A stretch of DNA of 64,000 nucleotides, from NCBI GenBank assembly GCA_913061235.1, contig CAJXTB010000017.1, forward strand, positions 1-64,000. The letters run 5' to 3'. The stretch's first letter is position 1. The number at the start of each line of letters is the position of its first letter. The DNA comes from an uncultured Pseudomonadota bacterium (lineage in GTDB: Bacteria; Myxococcota_A; UBA796; GCA-2862545). Under the pieces are notes generated by a model. That model searched no databases. It saw only the letters and a program-made list of their open reading frames with translations, and was not told the origin of the DNA. Shown here in pieces: positions 18,028 to 26,730 of the stretch. Made by a program: the position numbers and the translations under genes.

Positions 18028-19311
18028 ATGGGAAGACCGCAAGACATTGTTGTTCTGGTTGGCAGCTACGCTCAAGACACTGAGCTGCCGCCAGATACCT
18101 GCTTAGACGAGCTGGAGAGCTTGGTGCTTGCTGCGCGTGGGCGAGTGGTCGCGCGCATCATTCAGCGTCGTGGCAACGGGACCTCTGGCATCTCGGCGGC
18201 AACCTTCATTGGTAGCGGCAAAGTACAGACCGTCGCTGAGACCGTTGAAGAGCATGAGGCCGGCTTGGTCGTGTTCGACAACGCGCTGTCTCCAGCACAG
18301 ATTCGCGAGCTTGAGAAACGCGTGGGCTGCCGTGTCATCGACCGCAGTGAGCTGATCTTGGATATCTTCGCTCGTCGTGCCCAGACGCGGGTCTCCAAGC
18401 TTCAAGTAGAGCTCGCCCAGCTTGAGTACACCGCGCCTCGGCTGCGCGGAATGTGGTCTCACTTGGCCCGCCAGGCGGGTGGCGGCGTGGCTACTCGTGG
18501 TCCTGGTGAAAAGCAGCTCGAGATTGACCGCCGCCTGGTTGACCAGCGCATCACCCGTCTGAAGGTTGAGCTGTCTAAGATTAGTGACCGCCGCGAGCGC
18601 CAAGTCACCGGTCGCAATGTGTGGAGTGTAGGCCTGGTTGGCTACACCAATGCCGGAAAGAGCACGCTATTGAACGCGCTTACGGGTGCCGAGACCTACG
18701 CAGCAGACGCCCTGTTCGCCACGCTCGATACCGTCTCCCGCCGCTGGGCTGTGCGTCCAGGCGTGGACATTCCGTTGTCTGACACCGTTGGCTTTGTGCG
18801 CGACCTGCCTCATCACCTTGTGGCCAGCTTCAAGTCCACGTTGGCCGAGGCGCTGCACGCCGACCTGTTGCTTCATGTCGTGGACGCCTCTCATCCCGAA
18901 GCCGAGCAGCAGATCGACGCTGTTCATGAGGTTCTCGGCAGCCTAGACGTGCCCAAGAGCCGCATTCTTGGCGTGTTGAACAAGGTCGACGTCTCACACC
19001 GCGACCGCCTGGACATGGCACTGCTGAAGGGCCGCTTCGACGAAGTGGTCACCATCAGCGCTCACACGGGTGTGGGGTTGGATGAGCTGGCCAATCGTGT
19101 GGTGGCTCGCCGTGCTGCCGCGTGGGCCGAGTTCGACGTGGACGTCCCCCACGATGATGAAGGCCGGCTCTCCGCTTTGGTGAACGAGCACGGTGAAGTG
19201 TTGAGCGAAGCCTGGGACGATGACGGCTGGCACGCACGAATCAGTGTGCCCAAGTCCGTGGTGTGGCAGCTCAAGCCGTTCAAGAGACGTCGGGTCCGCA
19301 CGCCTCGTTAG
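18028..19311 (+). CDS. hflX: GTPase HflX
   Basis: 427 aa from ATG 18028 (MGRPQDIVVLVG). It has the N-terminal HflX domain with glycine-rich linker (ARQAGGGVATRGPGEKQLEIDRR), then a GTPase domain with G1 GYTNAGKST, G3 DTVGF, G4 NKVD and G5 SAHTG. HflX splits stalled or hibernating 70S ribosomes, particularly under heat stress. An upstream in-frame start at 17977 is antisense to the neighbouring monooxygenase and is not favoured. Confidence 0.95.
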   Translation: MGRPQDIVVLVGSYAQDTELPPDTCLDELESLVLAARGRVVARIIQRRGNGTSGISAATFIGSGKVQTVAETVEEHEAGLVVFDNALSPAQIRELEKRVGCRVIDRSELILDIFARRAQTRVSKLQVELAQLEYTAPRLRGMWSHLARQAGGGVATRGPGEKQLEIDRRLVDQRITRLKVELSKISDRRERQVTGRNVWSVGLVGYTNAGKSTLLNALTGAETYAADALFATLDTVSRRWAVRPGVDIPLSDTVGFVRDLPHHLVASFKSTLAEALHADLLLHVVDASHPEAEQQIDAVHEVLGSLDVPKSRILGVLNKVDVSHRDRLDMALLKGRFDEVVTISAHTGVGLDELANRVVARRAAAWAEFDVDVPHDDEGRLSALVNEHGEVLSEAWDDDGWHARISVPKSVVWQLKPFKRRRVRTPR

Positions 19312-19392
19312 ACCGCCGAGTGGCGTGCTTGCACGTGTTGTTCGGCCGCAGGTTGAGAAGTAGCGGCCTTACTCGTTCAGGTTTGGTGGACT

Positions 19393-21246
19393 ATGACGGC
19401 CAGCATGAACGGGGCTCCCGGTGTGAATACGACGGCCACAGCACTGCGTTGGCGTCTGCCAATGGTGGTGTTTGCGTTGACGGCGACAACCGCCGCAATG
19501 CCTGGGGAACCCTCCGTAGTCGTGGGACTCATTGTTGTTCTGCTGGGTGCTCTCACGGCATGTGGGGACATTGCTGGAGTCCGTAGACACGTGCTTGGAC
19601 GAGCCGGGGTCTCGGTTGCCGTTGCTGCATTGACGGCCAACGCGATGTGGCTGCGGCTGATGGAGCCGACGTTTGGGTTGTTTGCCTTGATCTCAGCCAC
19701 GCTGTCGATTGGGTGGATGTGGGGCCTGTTCTCGCCCGTCACCCGAACCGACCGGACGGAGCGAACGGCGGTGGCCGCCATGTTGCCGGCGTCGGGTCTG
19801 GCTCTGACTACGCTCTTGGCCGCCAAGGAGATGGCGATTCCGTCGGTGCTGCCGGGTGGCATCATTGCGGTTCTGCTTGCATTGAGCCTGATTCGGGCTC
19901 GCCGAGACAACCCGCGCTCGGTTCCCAATCTGTTGGACGCCTTGCTGACGAAGCCCGCCACGCTGCTCGTGGTGAGCTTTGCGGTCCTTGGAGCCCTGGG
20001 GGCGGCGGCACTGTTGCTGCCTATTTCGACTCGATCTCCGGACGGTATCTCCGGTATAGACGCCGTTTTCACGTCGATCAGTGCGGTGTGCGTGACCGGG
20101 CTCAGCACGCTTGACACACCGGTGGTGTTTAGCGGATTTGGCCAGTTTGTGCTGTTGGTACTCATTCAGATCGGCGGCCTGGGCATCATGACCTTTGCCA
20201 CGGCAGCAGCGGTCTACTTTGGCCAGCGCTTGGGGGTAAAGCAGGAGAAGATGGCGGCCGAGCTGATAGGCAGCTCGCAAGCGCGGCAGGACCTCAAGGG
20301 CGCGCTGTCTACGGTACTCGGCGTGACCTTTCTGACCGAGCTTGTAGGTGCGCTGTGCCTGTGGCCGCTCTTCGTTCAGTCCGGCGACGGCGTTGGCCAG
20401 GGCTTGTGGCGAGCGGTGTTCACGTCCATCTCGGCCTTCTGCAATGCGGGCTTTGCACTGCAGTCGGACAGTCTGGTCTCCTACCAGGAACAGCCGCTGG
20501 TCTTGCTCGTCATCAGCGCGGTCATTGTGATTGGAAGCCTTGGGCCAATGGTCGTTGTGGGGCTTCCGTGGCTGCGTCGGCAGGGGCGCTTGCATGCTCG
20601 TTTGGTGGTTGTGGTGACGGCGGTTCTTTTGGTCGTTCCAGCGTTTCTGTGGATGGCCATCGAAGGTGATGCCTCGCTGGACGGACTGGGCACCGTGGAT
20701 GCCATCACGAACAGCTGGTTTCAGTCAGTGACCTTGAGAACGGCCGGGTTCAACTCGGTTGACCTGGCCCAGACACACCCGTCAACCTGGACCATGATGG
20801 TGGTGGTGATGTTTGTGGGAGGCAGCCCGGGCTCTACAGCGGGTGGCGTCAAGACCACCACCATAGGCGTGCTGTTGCTCGCGGTGTTGGCCACGATTCG
20901 CGGCCGGTCGGAGGCAGAGGCGTTCGGTCGTCGCATTCCCCACCGCACTATCTATGAGGCCACCGCCATCACCACAGTGGCGGTATTGTCGGCGTGTGTG
21001 GCGCTGTGGGCGCTGCAGTTGACGCAGACGATTGGTCTGCGCAGCGCGTTGTTCGAGGTTGTCTCGGCACTGGCTACGGTGGGCTTGACCATCGGGGCGA
21101 CGGGCGAGCTGGATGGCGTGGGTAAGGTCATCATCATGGCGTGTATGTTTGCCGGCCGTATTGGCCCGCTGACGTTGTTTTTGTTCTTGGTGAGCCGCAT
21201 TCGTGAGGGCTGCCGCTATCCACTCGAAGCCATCCAGGTGGGGTGA
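19393..21246 (+). CDS. ktrB: KtrB/TrkH-type potassium transporter membrane subunit
   Basis: 617 aa. Four K+-filter pore loops are visible: SAVCVTGLSTLD, SAFCNAGFAL, SVTLRTAGFNSVD and SALATVGLTIG, each with the conserved Gly. About 160 extra N-terminal residues contain additional hydrophobic helices (VVVGLIVVLLGALTACGDIAG), longer than typical KtrB. It lies directly upstream of the KtrA-like gene (2-nt gap), forming a K+ uptake operon. Confidence 0.93.
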   Translation: MTASMNGAPGVNTTATALRWRLPMVVFALTATTAAMPGEPSVVVGLIVVLLGALTACGDIAGVRRHVLGRAGVSVAVAALTANAMWLRLMEPTFGLFALISATLSIGWMWGLFSPVTRTDRTERTAVAAMLPASGLALTTLLAAKEMAIPSVLPGGIIAVLLALSLIRARRDNPRSVPNLLDALLTKPATLLVVSFAVLGALGAAALLLPISTRSPDGISGIDAVFTSISAVCVTGLSTLDTPVVFSGFGQFVLLVLIQIGGLGIMTFATAAAVYFGQRLGVKQEKMAAELIGSSQARQDLKGALSTVLGVTFLTELVGALCLWPLFVQSGDGVGQGLWRAVFTSISAFCNAGFALQSDSLVSYQEQPLVLLVISAVIVIGSLGPMVVVGLPWLRRQGRLHARLVVVVTAVLLVVPAFLWMAIEGDASLDGLGTVDAITNSWFQSVTLRTAGFNSVDLAQTHPSTWTMMVVVMFVGGSPGSTAGGVKTTTIGVLLLAVLATIRGRSEAEAFGRRIPHRTIYEATAITTVAVLSACVALWALQLTQTIGLRSALFEVVSALATVGLTIGATGELDGVGKVIIMACMFAGRIGPLTLFLFLVSRIREGCRYPLEAIQVG

Positions 21247-21248
21247 GT

Positions 21249-21917
21249 ATGTCTGGTCAGCAAGTTCTTATTATCGGTATGGGTCAGTTCGGAATGGCGC
21301 TTGGACGAGCGCTATCGGAGCACGGAGACGACGTCATTGCCGTGGATATCAGCGAGGACCGCACGCAGATGGCCGGCACCTTTGCGGTCGAGGCTGTCAC
21401 CCTAGACGCGACGGAAGAGGCGGACTTAGCGCTGCTTCGGCCTGGAGACCGCGACCTGTGTGTGTGCTCCATTGGCGATGACAGTCGCGAAGCGAGCATC
21501 TTGGTCACCGCCATGCTGCGCCAGTTCGGTGCCAAGCGAATCGTCGCCCGGTCGACGGACGACCTTCACGAGCGCATTCTGTTGTTGGTCGGGGCTCACG
21601 AGGTCATCAACCCGGAGCGTCTACTCGGTGAGCGCTTAGCCGCACGCTACGCCTCTGCGCGCATTGTAGACATCCTGCCCTTGGGCGATGACATGAGCAT
21701 CACCGAGCTCCTGGTTCCGACCTCCATGGTGGGACGAACCCTCGCCGAGCTTGGCCTACCCAAGCGCTTCAAGGTGGTTGTGGCCGCCGTGAGACGTGAG
21801 GTGGATGGCCAAGGCTCGGTCATGATGCCCGAGGGCAACACACGGCTTGAGGCGGACGACGTCTTGGTGACCATTGGCCGTGGGAACGCCGCGGTGGCCC
21901 TTGCTGAGGAGCGCTAG
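21249..21917 (+). CDS. ktrA: KtrA/TrkA-type potassium uptake regulatory subunit
   Basis: 222 aa. RCK N-domain with Rossmann motif IIGMGQFGMALGRAL at residues ~8-22, followed by the TrkA-C domain (LLVPTSMVGRTLAELGLPKRFKVVVAAVRR, ADDVLVTIG). It binds nucleotide and gates KtrB from the cytoplasmic face. The ATG at 21249 has a GGGGTG ribosome site inside the end of ktrB. Confidence 0.93.
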   Translation: MSGQQVLIIGMGQFGMALGRALSEHGDDVIAVDISEDRTQMAGTFAVEAVTLDATEEADLALLRPGDRDLCVCSIGDDSREASILVTAMLRQFGAKRIVARSTDDLHERILLLVGAHEVINPERLLGERLAARYASARIVDILPLGDDMSITELLVPTSMVGRTLAELGLPKRFKVVVAAVRREVDGQGSVMMPEGNTRLEADDVLVTIGRGNAAVALAEER

Positions 21918-22811
21918 ATGCATCCTGGAAACGAAGCCCGTCTGGGAATTGGGGCCATGCTCGCAGCCCAGCTACTGACGGCACTTGCGGGGGTGTCGCT
22001 CCTCATCCGAATGGGCCCCGCTATGGACCTGATTCTCCAGGAGAATGTGTACTCGACGGCAGCGGTCGAAGACATGCTGGGTGCGGTGGTCACGCGTGAC
22101 GAAGCGGCCTTTAGCGAGGCTCTGGAGCGGGCGACGGGCAACGTCACCGAACCCGAAGAAGTGCCGCTGCTCGAGACAATTGAGGCCCTCGTAGACCCGG
22201 TCATGGCCGGTGATGAAGACGCTCGGCAGCGAGCGGTGGTGGCGTTGGTCGCACTGGGTGACGTCAACCGCGGCTCCATGCAGGTGGCTAATGGTGAGGC
22301 TCATTTCATGGGTATTGCCGGTGCTTGGGCCATGGCTATGCTCGGATTCGTCAGCTTCCTGGTGACGTTGGTGGTGTACTCGCGCATTGGAAGCCGCATG
22401 ATTTCACCGGTGCAGGAGGTGGACGCGGTGCTCGCCGCAGCACGTTCGGGAGATACACACCGACGCTGTCAGTCTGCCGGATTGAGCTACGATATCGGTC
22501 GTGTTTCCACAAATCTGAACTGGCTGCTGGACCACCGCCAGCGCGCGTCGAATTTTGTGTCCTCACCGGCGGGAGTCGACCGTGATGCGGTCTTGGCCCT
22601 TGTTGACCACCTGGCTCACCCGGTCATTCTGGGCGACGCCAGCGGGCAAGTCCTCGTCGCCAACAGCGCAGCCCTGGGCCTACAAGCCGGTGAGAGCTCT
22701 GCGGTGGCGGATGCTGTCCTTCGGGAAGAACCAATGCCTGGCTGGACGGTGCACCGTCGCGCGACTGGCGGGTGGATGGCGGAGAAGAGTGCGGCGGTCG
22801 CGGACGGGTGA
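21918..22811 (+). CDS. Two-TM sensor-like protein with HAMP/PAS-like region, third gene of the ktr operon
   Basis: 297 aa; ATG begins directly after the ktrA stop. TM1 is at ~8-30 and TM2 at ~133-155, with an acidic extracytoplasmic helical domain between. A HAMP-like segment follows (YSRIGSRMISPVQEVDAVLAAARSGD), and then a PAS-like piece (VLALVDHLAHPVILGDASGQVLVANSAALGLQ). There is no histidine-kinase, cyclase or methyl-accepting output domain, so it is either a stand-alone sensor or a remnant. Coupling to ktrBA suggests a signal input for K+ uptake. Confidence 0.75.
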   Translation: MHPGNEARLGIGAMLAAQLLTALAGVSLLIRMGPAMDLILQENVYSTAAVEDMLGAVVTRDEAAFSEALERATGNVTEPEEVPLLETIEALVDPVMAGDEDARQRAVVALVALGDVNRGSMQVANGEAHFMGIAGAWAMAMLGFVSFLVTLVVYSRIGSRMISPVQEVDAVLAAARSGDTHRRCQSAGLSYDIGRVSTNLNWLLDHRQRASNFVSSPAGVDRDAVLALVDHLAHPVILGDASGQVLVANSAALGLQAGESSAVADAVLREEPMPGWTVHRRATGGWMAEKSAAVADG

Positions 22812-22849
22812 TGGCGCTGAGAGCAGGATAGTATGCACGTTCTTGTGGG

Positions 22850-24397
22850 CTAGCCGGTCTCTTTGGCCGTTCGTCGAGAGCCAGTCGCATCGGTCTGGCG
22901 TGGCGCTTCCATGGGCAGTTTGTCCGGCTCTTGCTGCGGGGCCGACGTGTCCGGGAGTAGCGGAACGAACTCGTTCGAGATGGCCTGGAGTAGCTTTGTG
23001 TTTCGTTCGATGGCGTACTGGACCGATACAAACCACAAGGCGCGCACCACCAGCATCACGAACGCAACGACCGCTGCTGACGTCATGAATCCGGCCAGTT
23101 CCTTCTCCAGTCCACTGTTTGATAGTACTGGAACACCTATGAATATCAGGGCTGCAGGTAGCCCCATAATGAGCAAGGCTAACAGATAGAAGGAGGCTCT
23201 CATGAATGGGCTGCCGGCGGTGGTCTCTAGGACTGTTGCGGGTCCCTGAGGCGTCGCGCTGAGCTCGGCCATCTCCGACCCCCATCCGTGGGTCCACTGC
23301 CATGTGTACCAACTGCGTTCATCTGTGGCGTCCATAGTTCCACCGTTCCTCAGTGTGACTGTGGAGGCGAAGCTGCGCGCAGAGATGCCCATCTCCCGGA
23401 TGTCTTCCACATCTTGGCGGTTGAGATGACCTTGGATACGCAATTGGTGGCGTACGTGAGTGCGGCCGACAAGCAGTTGACCGGCGGACCAGCGGTGTCG
23501 ACGGTGGTGTATGGCCAATTGAGCCGGGACCGCCTCTGCGGGTGGGGGCATGGGTGTAGGCGGGTTGTGTAGGGCACCGAGCAGGGCGTGGGCCGTGGGA
23601 ACGCGCTCGCTCACGTGGTGTCGTGTGAGTCCGTCGAGCAGCGTGACGGTGGAACTCTCTACGTTTGTCAGGCGCGACCAGTCCACGTTTCCTGAGCGGT
23701 CGGTCACGGCGGCGGGGGTCTGCCGCGTCAACAGCTGGAGAGCTGTCATGCCTAAGGCGTACAGGTCCGACTGTTGCGTGGCGTCGCCAACGAGCTGCTC
23801 GGGGGCCATGTAGCCGAAGGTTCCGGCAACCGTGCTGCCGCCGCCAACCGTGTCTCGCATGACATCGCGGACGGCGCCAAAGTCGATGAGATGGACCCTT
23901 CCTTCATCGTCGATAATGAGGTTGCTGGGCTTGATGTCGCGGTGAATGACCGGTGGATGCAAGGTGTGTAGGTACGCGAGAATCTCCGCGACCTGCGTCA
24001 CGACGTTGAGGACTTCAGCCTCAGAGTAGCGGTGGCTATTCAGACGTTCTTCGAGGTTCTGGCCAGGAATGAACTGTTGAACCAAGTACAGCGAACGGGC
24101 CACGCCAATGCCGTCTACGAAGTGGTGGTACAGGTCTGGAATGCTGTCGTGGTCGAGCTGTGCGAGAACAGCGGCTTCGCGGTGGAACAGCTCTGTCGTT
24201 TTTCCGCCGGCGGAGCGGCCGAGCTGAAGTTCTTTGATGGCACAGACGCCGTGTGGTCCTGCTGCCAGGAAGGTTGTGCCTTGTGCACCGCGCCCGAGGA
24301 TGCGCTCGAGACGGTACGTTCCCGCTAACAGCGGGTCATTGCCGCACTCTGCGCATGGGGTCACTTGTGTTTGGGTCTCGCAGACAGCGCAGATCAT
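22850..24397 (-). CDS. Zinc-ribbon Ser/Thr kinase, paralog A (separate from the six-gene array)
   Basis: 515 aa. Cys3/6/15/18 form a CxxC...CxxC zinc ribbon. The Hanks kinase domain follows: G-loop GRGAQGTTF (35-43), Lys55, Glu74, HRDIKPSN with Asp154, DFG 172-174, and MAPEQ. After the kinase comes a ~90-residue segment (QLRIQGHLNRQDVEDIREMGI), then two transmembrane helices (FYLLALLIMGLPAALIFIGV; SAAVVAFVMLVVRALWFVS) and a polar tail containing LPMEAP. It is convergent with the ktr operon and ~2.3 kb from the other paralogs, separated by a lipoprotein and a beta-lactamase-fold protein. Confidence 0.93.
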   Translation of the reverse strand: MICAVCETQTQVTPCAECGNDPLLAGTYRLERILGRGAQGTTFLAAGPHGVCAIKELQLGRSAGGKTTELFHREAAVLAQLDHDSIPDLYHHFVDGIGVARSLYLVQQFIPGQNLEERLNSHRYSEAEVLNVVTQVAEILAYLHTLHPPVIHRDIKPSNLIIDDEGRVHLIDFGAVRDVMRDTVGGGSTVAGTFGYMAPEQLVGDATQQSDLYALGMTALQLLTRQTPAAVTDRSGNVDWSRLTNVESSTVTLLDGLTRHHVSERVPTAHALLGALHNPPTPMPPPAEAVPAQLAIHHRRHRWSAGQLLVGRTHVRHQLRIQGHLNRQDVEDIREMGISARSFASTVTLRNGGTMDATDERSWYTWQWTHGWGSEMAELSATPQGPATVLETTAGSPFMRASFYLLALLIMGLPAALIFIGVPVLSNSGLEKELAGFMTSAAVVAFVMLVVRALWFVSVQYAIERNTKLLQAISNEFVPLLPDTSAPQQEPDKLPMEAPRQTDATGSRRTAKETG

Positions 24398-24483
24398 GCT
24401 TCAGACTTCCGTCCTGGAGTTGGCGGCTCGACCGGTGAGGTGGGGGACTTACGACCATTCTCGGTAGGTACGCCGCAGACCGC

Positions 24484-24918
24484 CTACTGGCGTTGGAGGG
24501 CCATGGAGTGAAAGTAGCTGTCGTTGTCCAAGCCCACCCAGTCGGTCTCTTCGTTGTCGAAGCAGTCGATAAGGTCGCCCGCTAGCCTGCAGTCCATGTC
24601 CATTCCGTTGTACCCCGGGGCCCGAATCTTGAAGGTATCCTCGGACAGCAGCTCGACCGATGTCCCAACCACAATGTTCTCATCTCGGGAGGCGAAGTCC
24701 AGAGTGCCGGCGAGCGTAGGGCGAATGGTGAAGGTGGCGCTTTGGTACTCGTTGGGCAAGGTCGACGTTGTGTAGCCGGACAGTCCCAAAGACGTGACGT
24801 CCCAAACACCGACAAGCTCGTCCTGGAGGGAGTCTGCGTCATCTGCGGTGCCCGCACACCCGGTGGTCAGGCTCATGCCGATAGATGTGAGCGTGGGGAT
24901 CAGAAAACGAGGCTGCAT
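24484..24918 (-). CDS. Small lipoprotein of unknown function
   Basis: 144 aa. The signal MQPRFLIPTLTSIGMSLTTGC ends in lipobox TTGC. The mature ~120 residues (LVGVWDVTSLGLSGY, ESATFTIRP-like beta strands, FKIRAPGYNGMDMDCRLAGDLIDC) resemble lipocalin-like small beta-barrel lipoproteins. The LVGVW opening is common in such families, but no specific one is recognised. It lies just upstream of kinase A on the same strand. Confidence 0.72.
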   Translation of the reverse strand: MQPRFLIPTLTSIGMSLTTGCAGTADDADSLQDELVGVWDVTSLGLSGYTTSTLPNEYQSATFTIRPTLAGTLDFASRDENIVVGTSVELLSEDTFKIRAPGYNGMDMDCRLAGDLIDCFDNEETDWVGLDNDSYFHSMALQRQ

Positions 24919-25009
24919 GTGCGCTCCAGTGCGGGGTCGTCAGCACGGGCAGTGGTGCTGGCACCAACGTGGGTATCGGCACCTCTATCACTCCCGTCGT
25001 CTGGTCAGC

Positions 25010-26611
25010 CTAACGTGCGGAGGCGGGACCCATCAGCGGTGTAGACGGGCGGCTGTGGTCGCGTTGTAGGTCTACAGGGAGGGACAGACCCGCCTGTGCA
25101 GCGGAGGGTGTGTCTGAGCGCTCCGCGACCCAGAAGCGGTTGCGAATGAACCCGGACGGGGACCCTGGCTCACCAATGAAGGTGATTTCGTAGTCGGTGT
25201 CATTGAGCGAGCCGATGAACTGCGTAGACGACACGGTCTGTAGGTTGCGCTCATAGACCACACCGGCGGCCTCGTAGGCGGGAAGGGTCCACACCAAGCC
25301 ACCGTCTTCCTCGGCCACGATGATACCGCGGATGTTCGACGGACCCATGTAGCTACCGACGTGGTCCGCAAAGCGCGTGGGGTCCACGGTGTACTCGGGG
25401 TCGTCCATGACGTCGGGTAGGTCGGTAGCCAAGGCGAGGGCCGCCTGTAGGGTGCTTCCGAAGTCTGTGTCACGGCCGCTCGACAGGATGGCGACGGCGT
25501 AGTCGTGGTCGGGCAAGACGTAGAAGATGCTGGTGTACTGAAGGTTGAAGGAGCCTTGCTCCCAGGCCGTGGCTGGACGGTAGCCGTCGTTGAATGGGAG
25601 ACCCGGGCGAATGTTCAGGCCGTAGCCGTACTGTGCGTCGTCTGCGGTGCTCAAGAGCGGCACTTGCGGCGAGGTGATCTCGGCACGAAGCGCGTCGGAG
25701 AGGACGGCGGGGTCACCGTGGAGAAGAAAGTCGGCGAGCTGAGTCAGCTCGGTCGGTGTGCTCCAGGTGCTCGTTCCGGCGGACAGGCTGAAGGCGGGGT
25801 GTGGGACGTCTGCCAGGTCACGTACGTCCAACGCCCGTGCTGAGCCATCTTCTTCGATGACGAAGCCGGTTCCGAAGGCAAAGTCGCCATCTGCTGCGAC
25901 GTCTTCCCGGCGTGTGGTTGTTCGGGCCATACCGAGCGGACGAAACACATCCTCCTCAAGGACATCATCAATGTCCCTCTCCTCCAGCGCCTCGCGCACG
26001 AAGCCCGCATAGGAGAAGTTGGCGTAGCTGAAGTTGAAGAACTGACCCGGTGGATTGTCGAATGGACCGTACCCAGGGTACTCGGCTAGAGATACGTTCG
26101 TTCGTGTGTTTTCTGGGGCCTCGCTCCACTTGATGAAGTCGAACATGCCCGTCTGTTGGGTCATCAAGTCGTGCAGCGTAGTCTGCTCCCACAGCGGCAC
26201 ATCGTTGGGGCGAGGTTCGAGGTCCGGCAGCAGGGTGTACAGGTCGTCGCCCACCCCGTACATCTCCTGCTCAACGCCCTGAAGAAGCGCAATGCTGGTG
26301 AAGATGTTGGTGGTGAGGGTGATCTGAAACAAGGTGCTCGGCGTGACCGGTACATTGCCGTCGACCTCGGTCATTCCGTAGGCCTCAGCAAACACCACCT
26401 CGCCACCCTCGTAGATGGCGATGGACATGGCAGGAGCGTCACTCTCTTCCAGCTCTGCCTGAGCGATGTCCCGCAGGTCTTCCCAGCGTGCGTCAGGATT
26501 GTCGGTGTCCGCTTCGGTGGCGACCTCGGTGTCCGTGTCGCTGTCGGTGTCCGGGTCGGTGTCCGTCATGCCGTCATTGCAGGCGGTGAGTAGTAGCCAC
26601 AGGGTAATCAT
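25010..26611 (-). CDS. Beta-lactamase class C/DD-peptidase-fold lipoprotein lacking the catalytic Ser-x-x-Lys
   Basis: 533 aa from ATG 26611 (MITLWLLLTAC; GGAG 5 nt upstream). A Thr/Asp-rich linker follows the lipobox. The fold is clear (APAMSIAIYEGGEVVFAEAYGM, FNFSYANFSYAGFVREAL, DVFRPLGM, SIFYVLPDHDYAVAILSS). At the active-site SxxK position (normally IGSVTKTFTA) the sequence reads ITLTTNIFTS: Ser is replaced by Leu99 and Lys by Asn102. The YxN motif (YAN) survives, while the third HxG motif reads EQG. It is probably a binding pseudoenzyme rather than a hydrolase. Its N-terminal ATG could also be at 26659, without a ribosome site. Confidence 0.85.
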   Translation of the reverse strand: MITLWLLLTACNDGMTDTDPDTDSDTDTEVATEADTDNPDARWEDLRDIAQAELEESDAPAMSIAIYEGGEVVFAEAYGMTEVDGNVPVTPSTLFQITLTTNIFTSIALLQGVEQEMYGVGDDLYTLLPDLEPRPNDVPLWEQTTLHDLMTQQTGMFDFIKWSEAPENTRTNVSLAEYPGYGPFDNPPGQFFNFSYANFSYAGFVREALEERDIDDVLEEDVFRPLGMARTTTRREDVAADGDFAFGTGFVIEEDGSARALDVRDLADVPHPAFSLSAGTSTWSTPTELTQLADFLLHGDPAVLSDALRAEITSPQVPLLSTADDAQYGYGLNIRPGLPFNDGYRPATAWEQGSFNLQYTSIFYVLPDHDYAVAILSSGRDTDFGSTLQAALALATDLPDVMDDPEYTVDPTRFADHVGSYMGPSNIRGIIVAEEDGGLVWTLPAYEAAGVVYERNLQTVSSTQFIGSLNDTDYEITFIGEPGSPSGFIRNRFWVAERSDTPSAAQAGLSLPVDLQRDHSRPSTPLMGPASAR

Positions 26612-26730
26612 GGGGGCTCCGACGGGCAGGTCGTGTGTGTCGTGGGCGACGGTGCGCACGATAGCTCACGAGACCGTCGAGAGGTTTGATGGACGGCCTT
26701 GCCGGTGGGGTACGGCCGGGGTCTGGCTGG

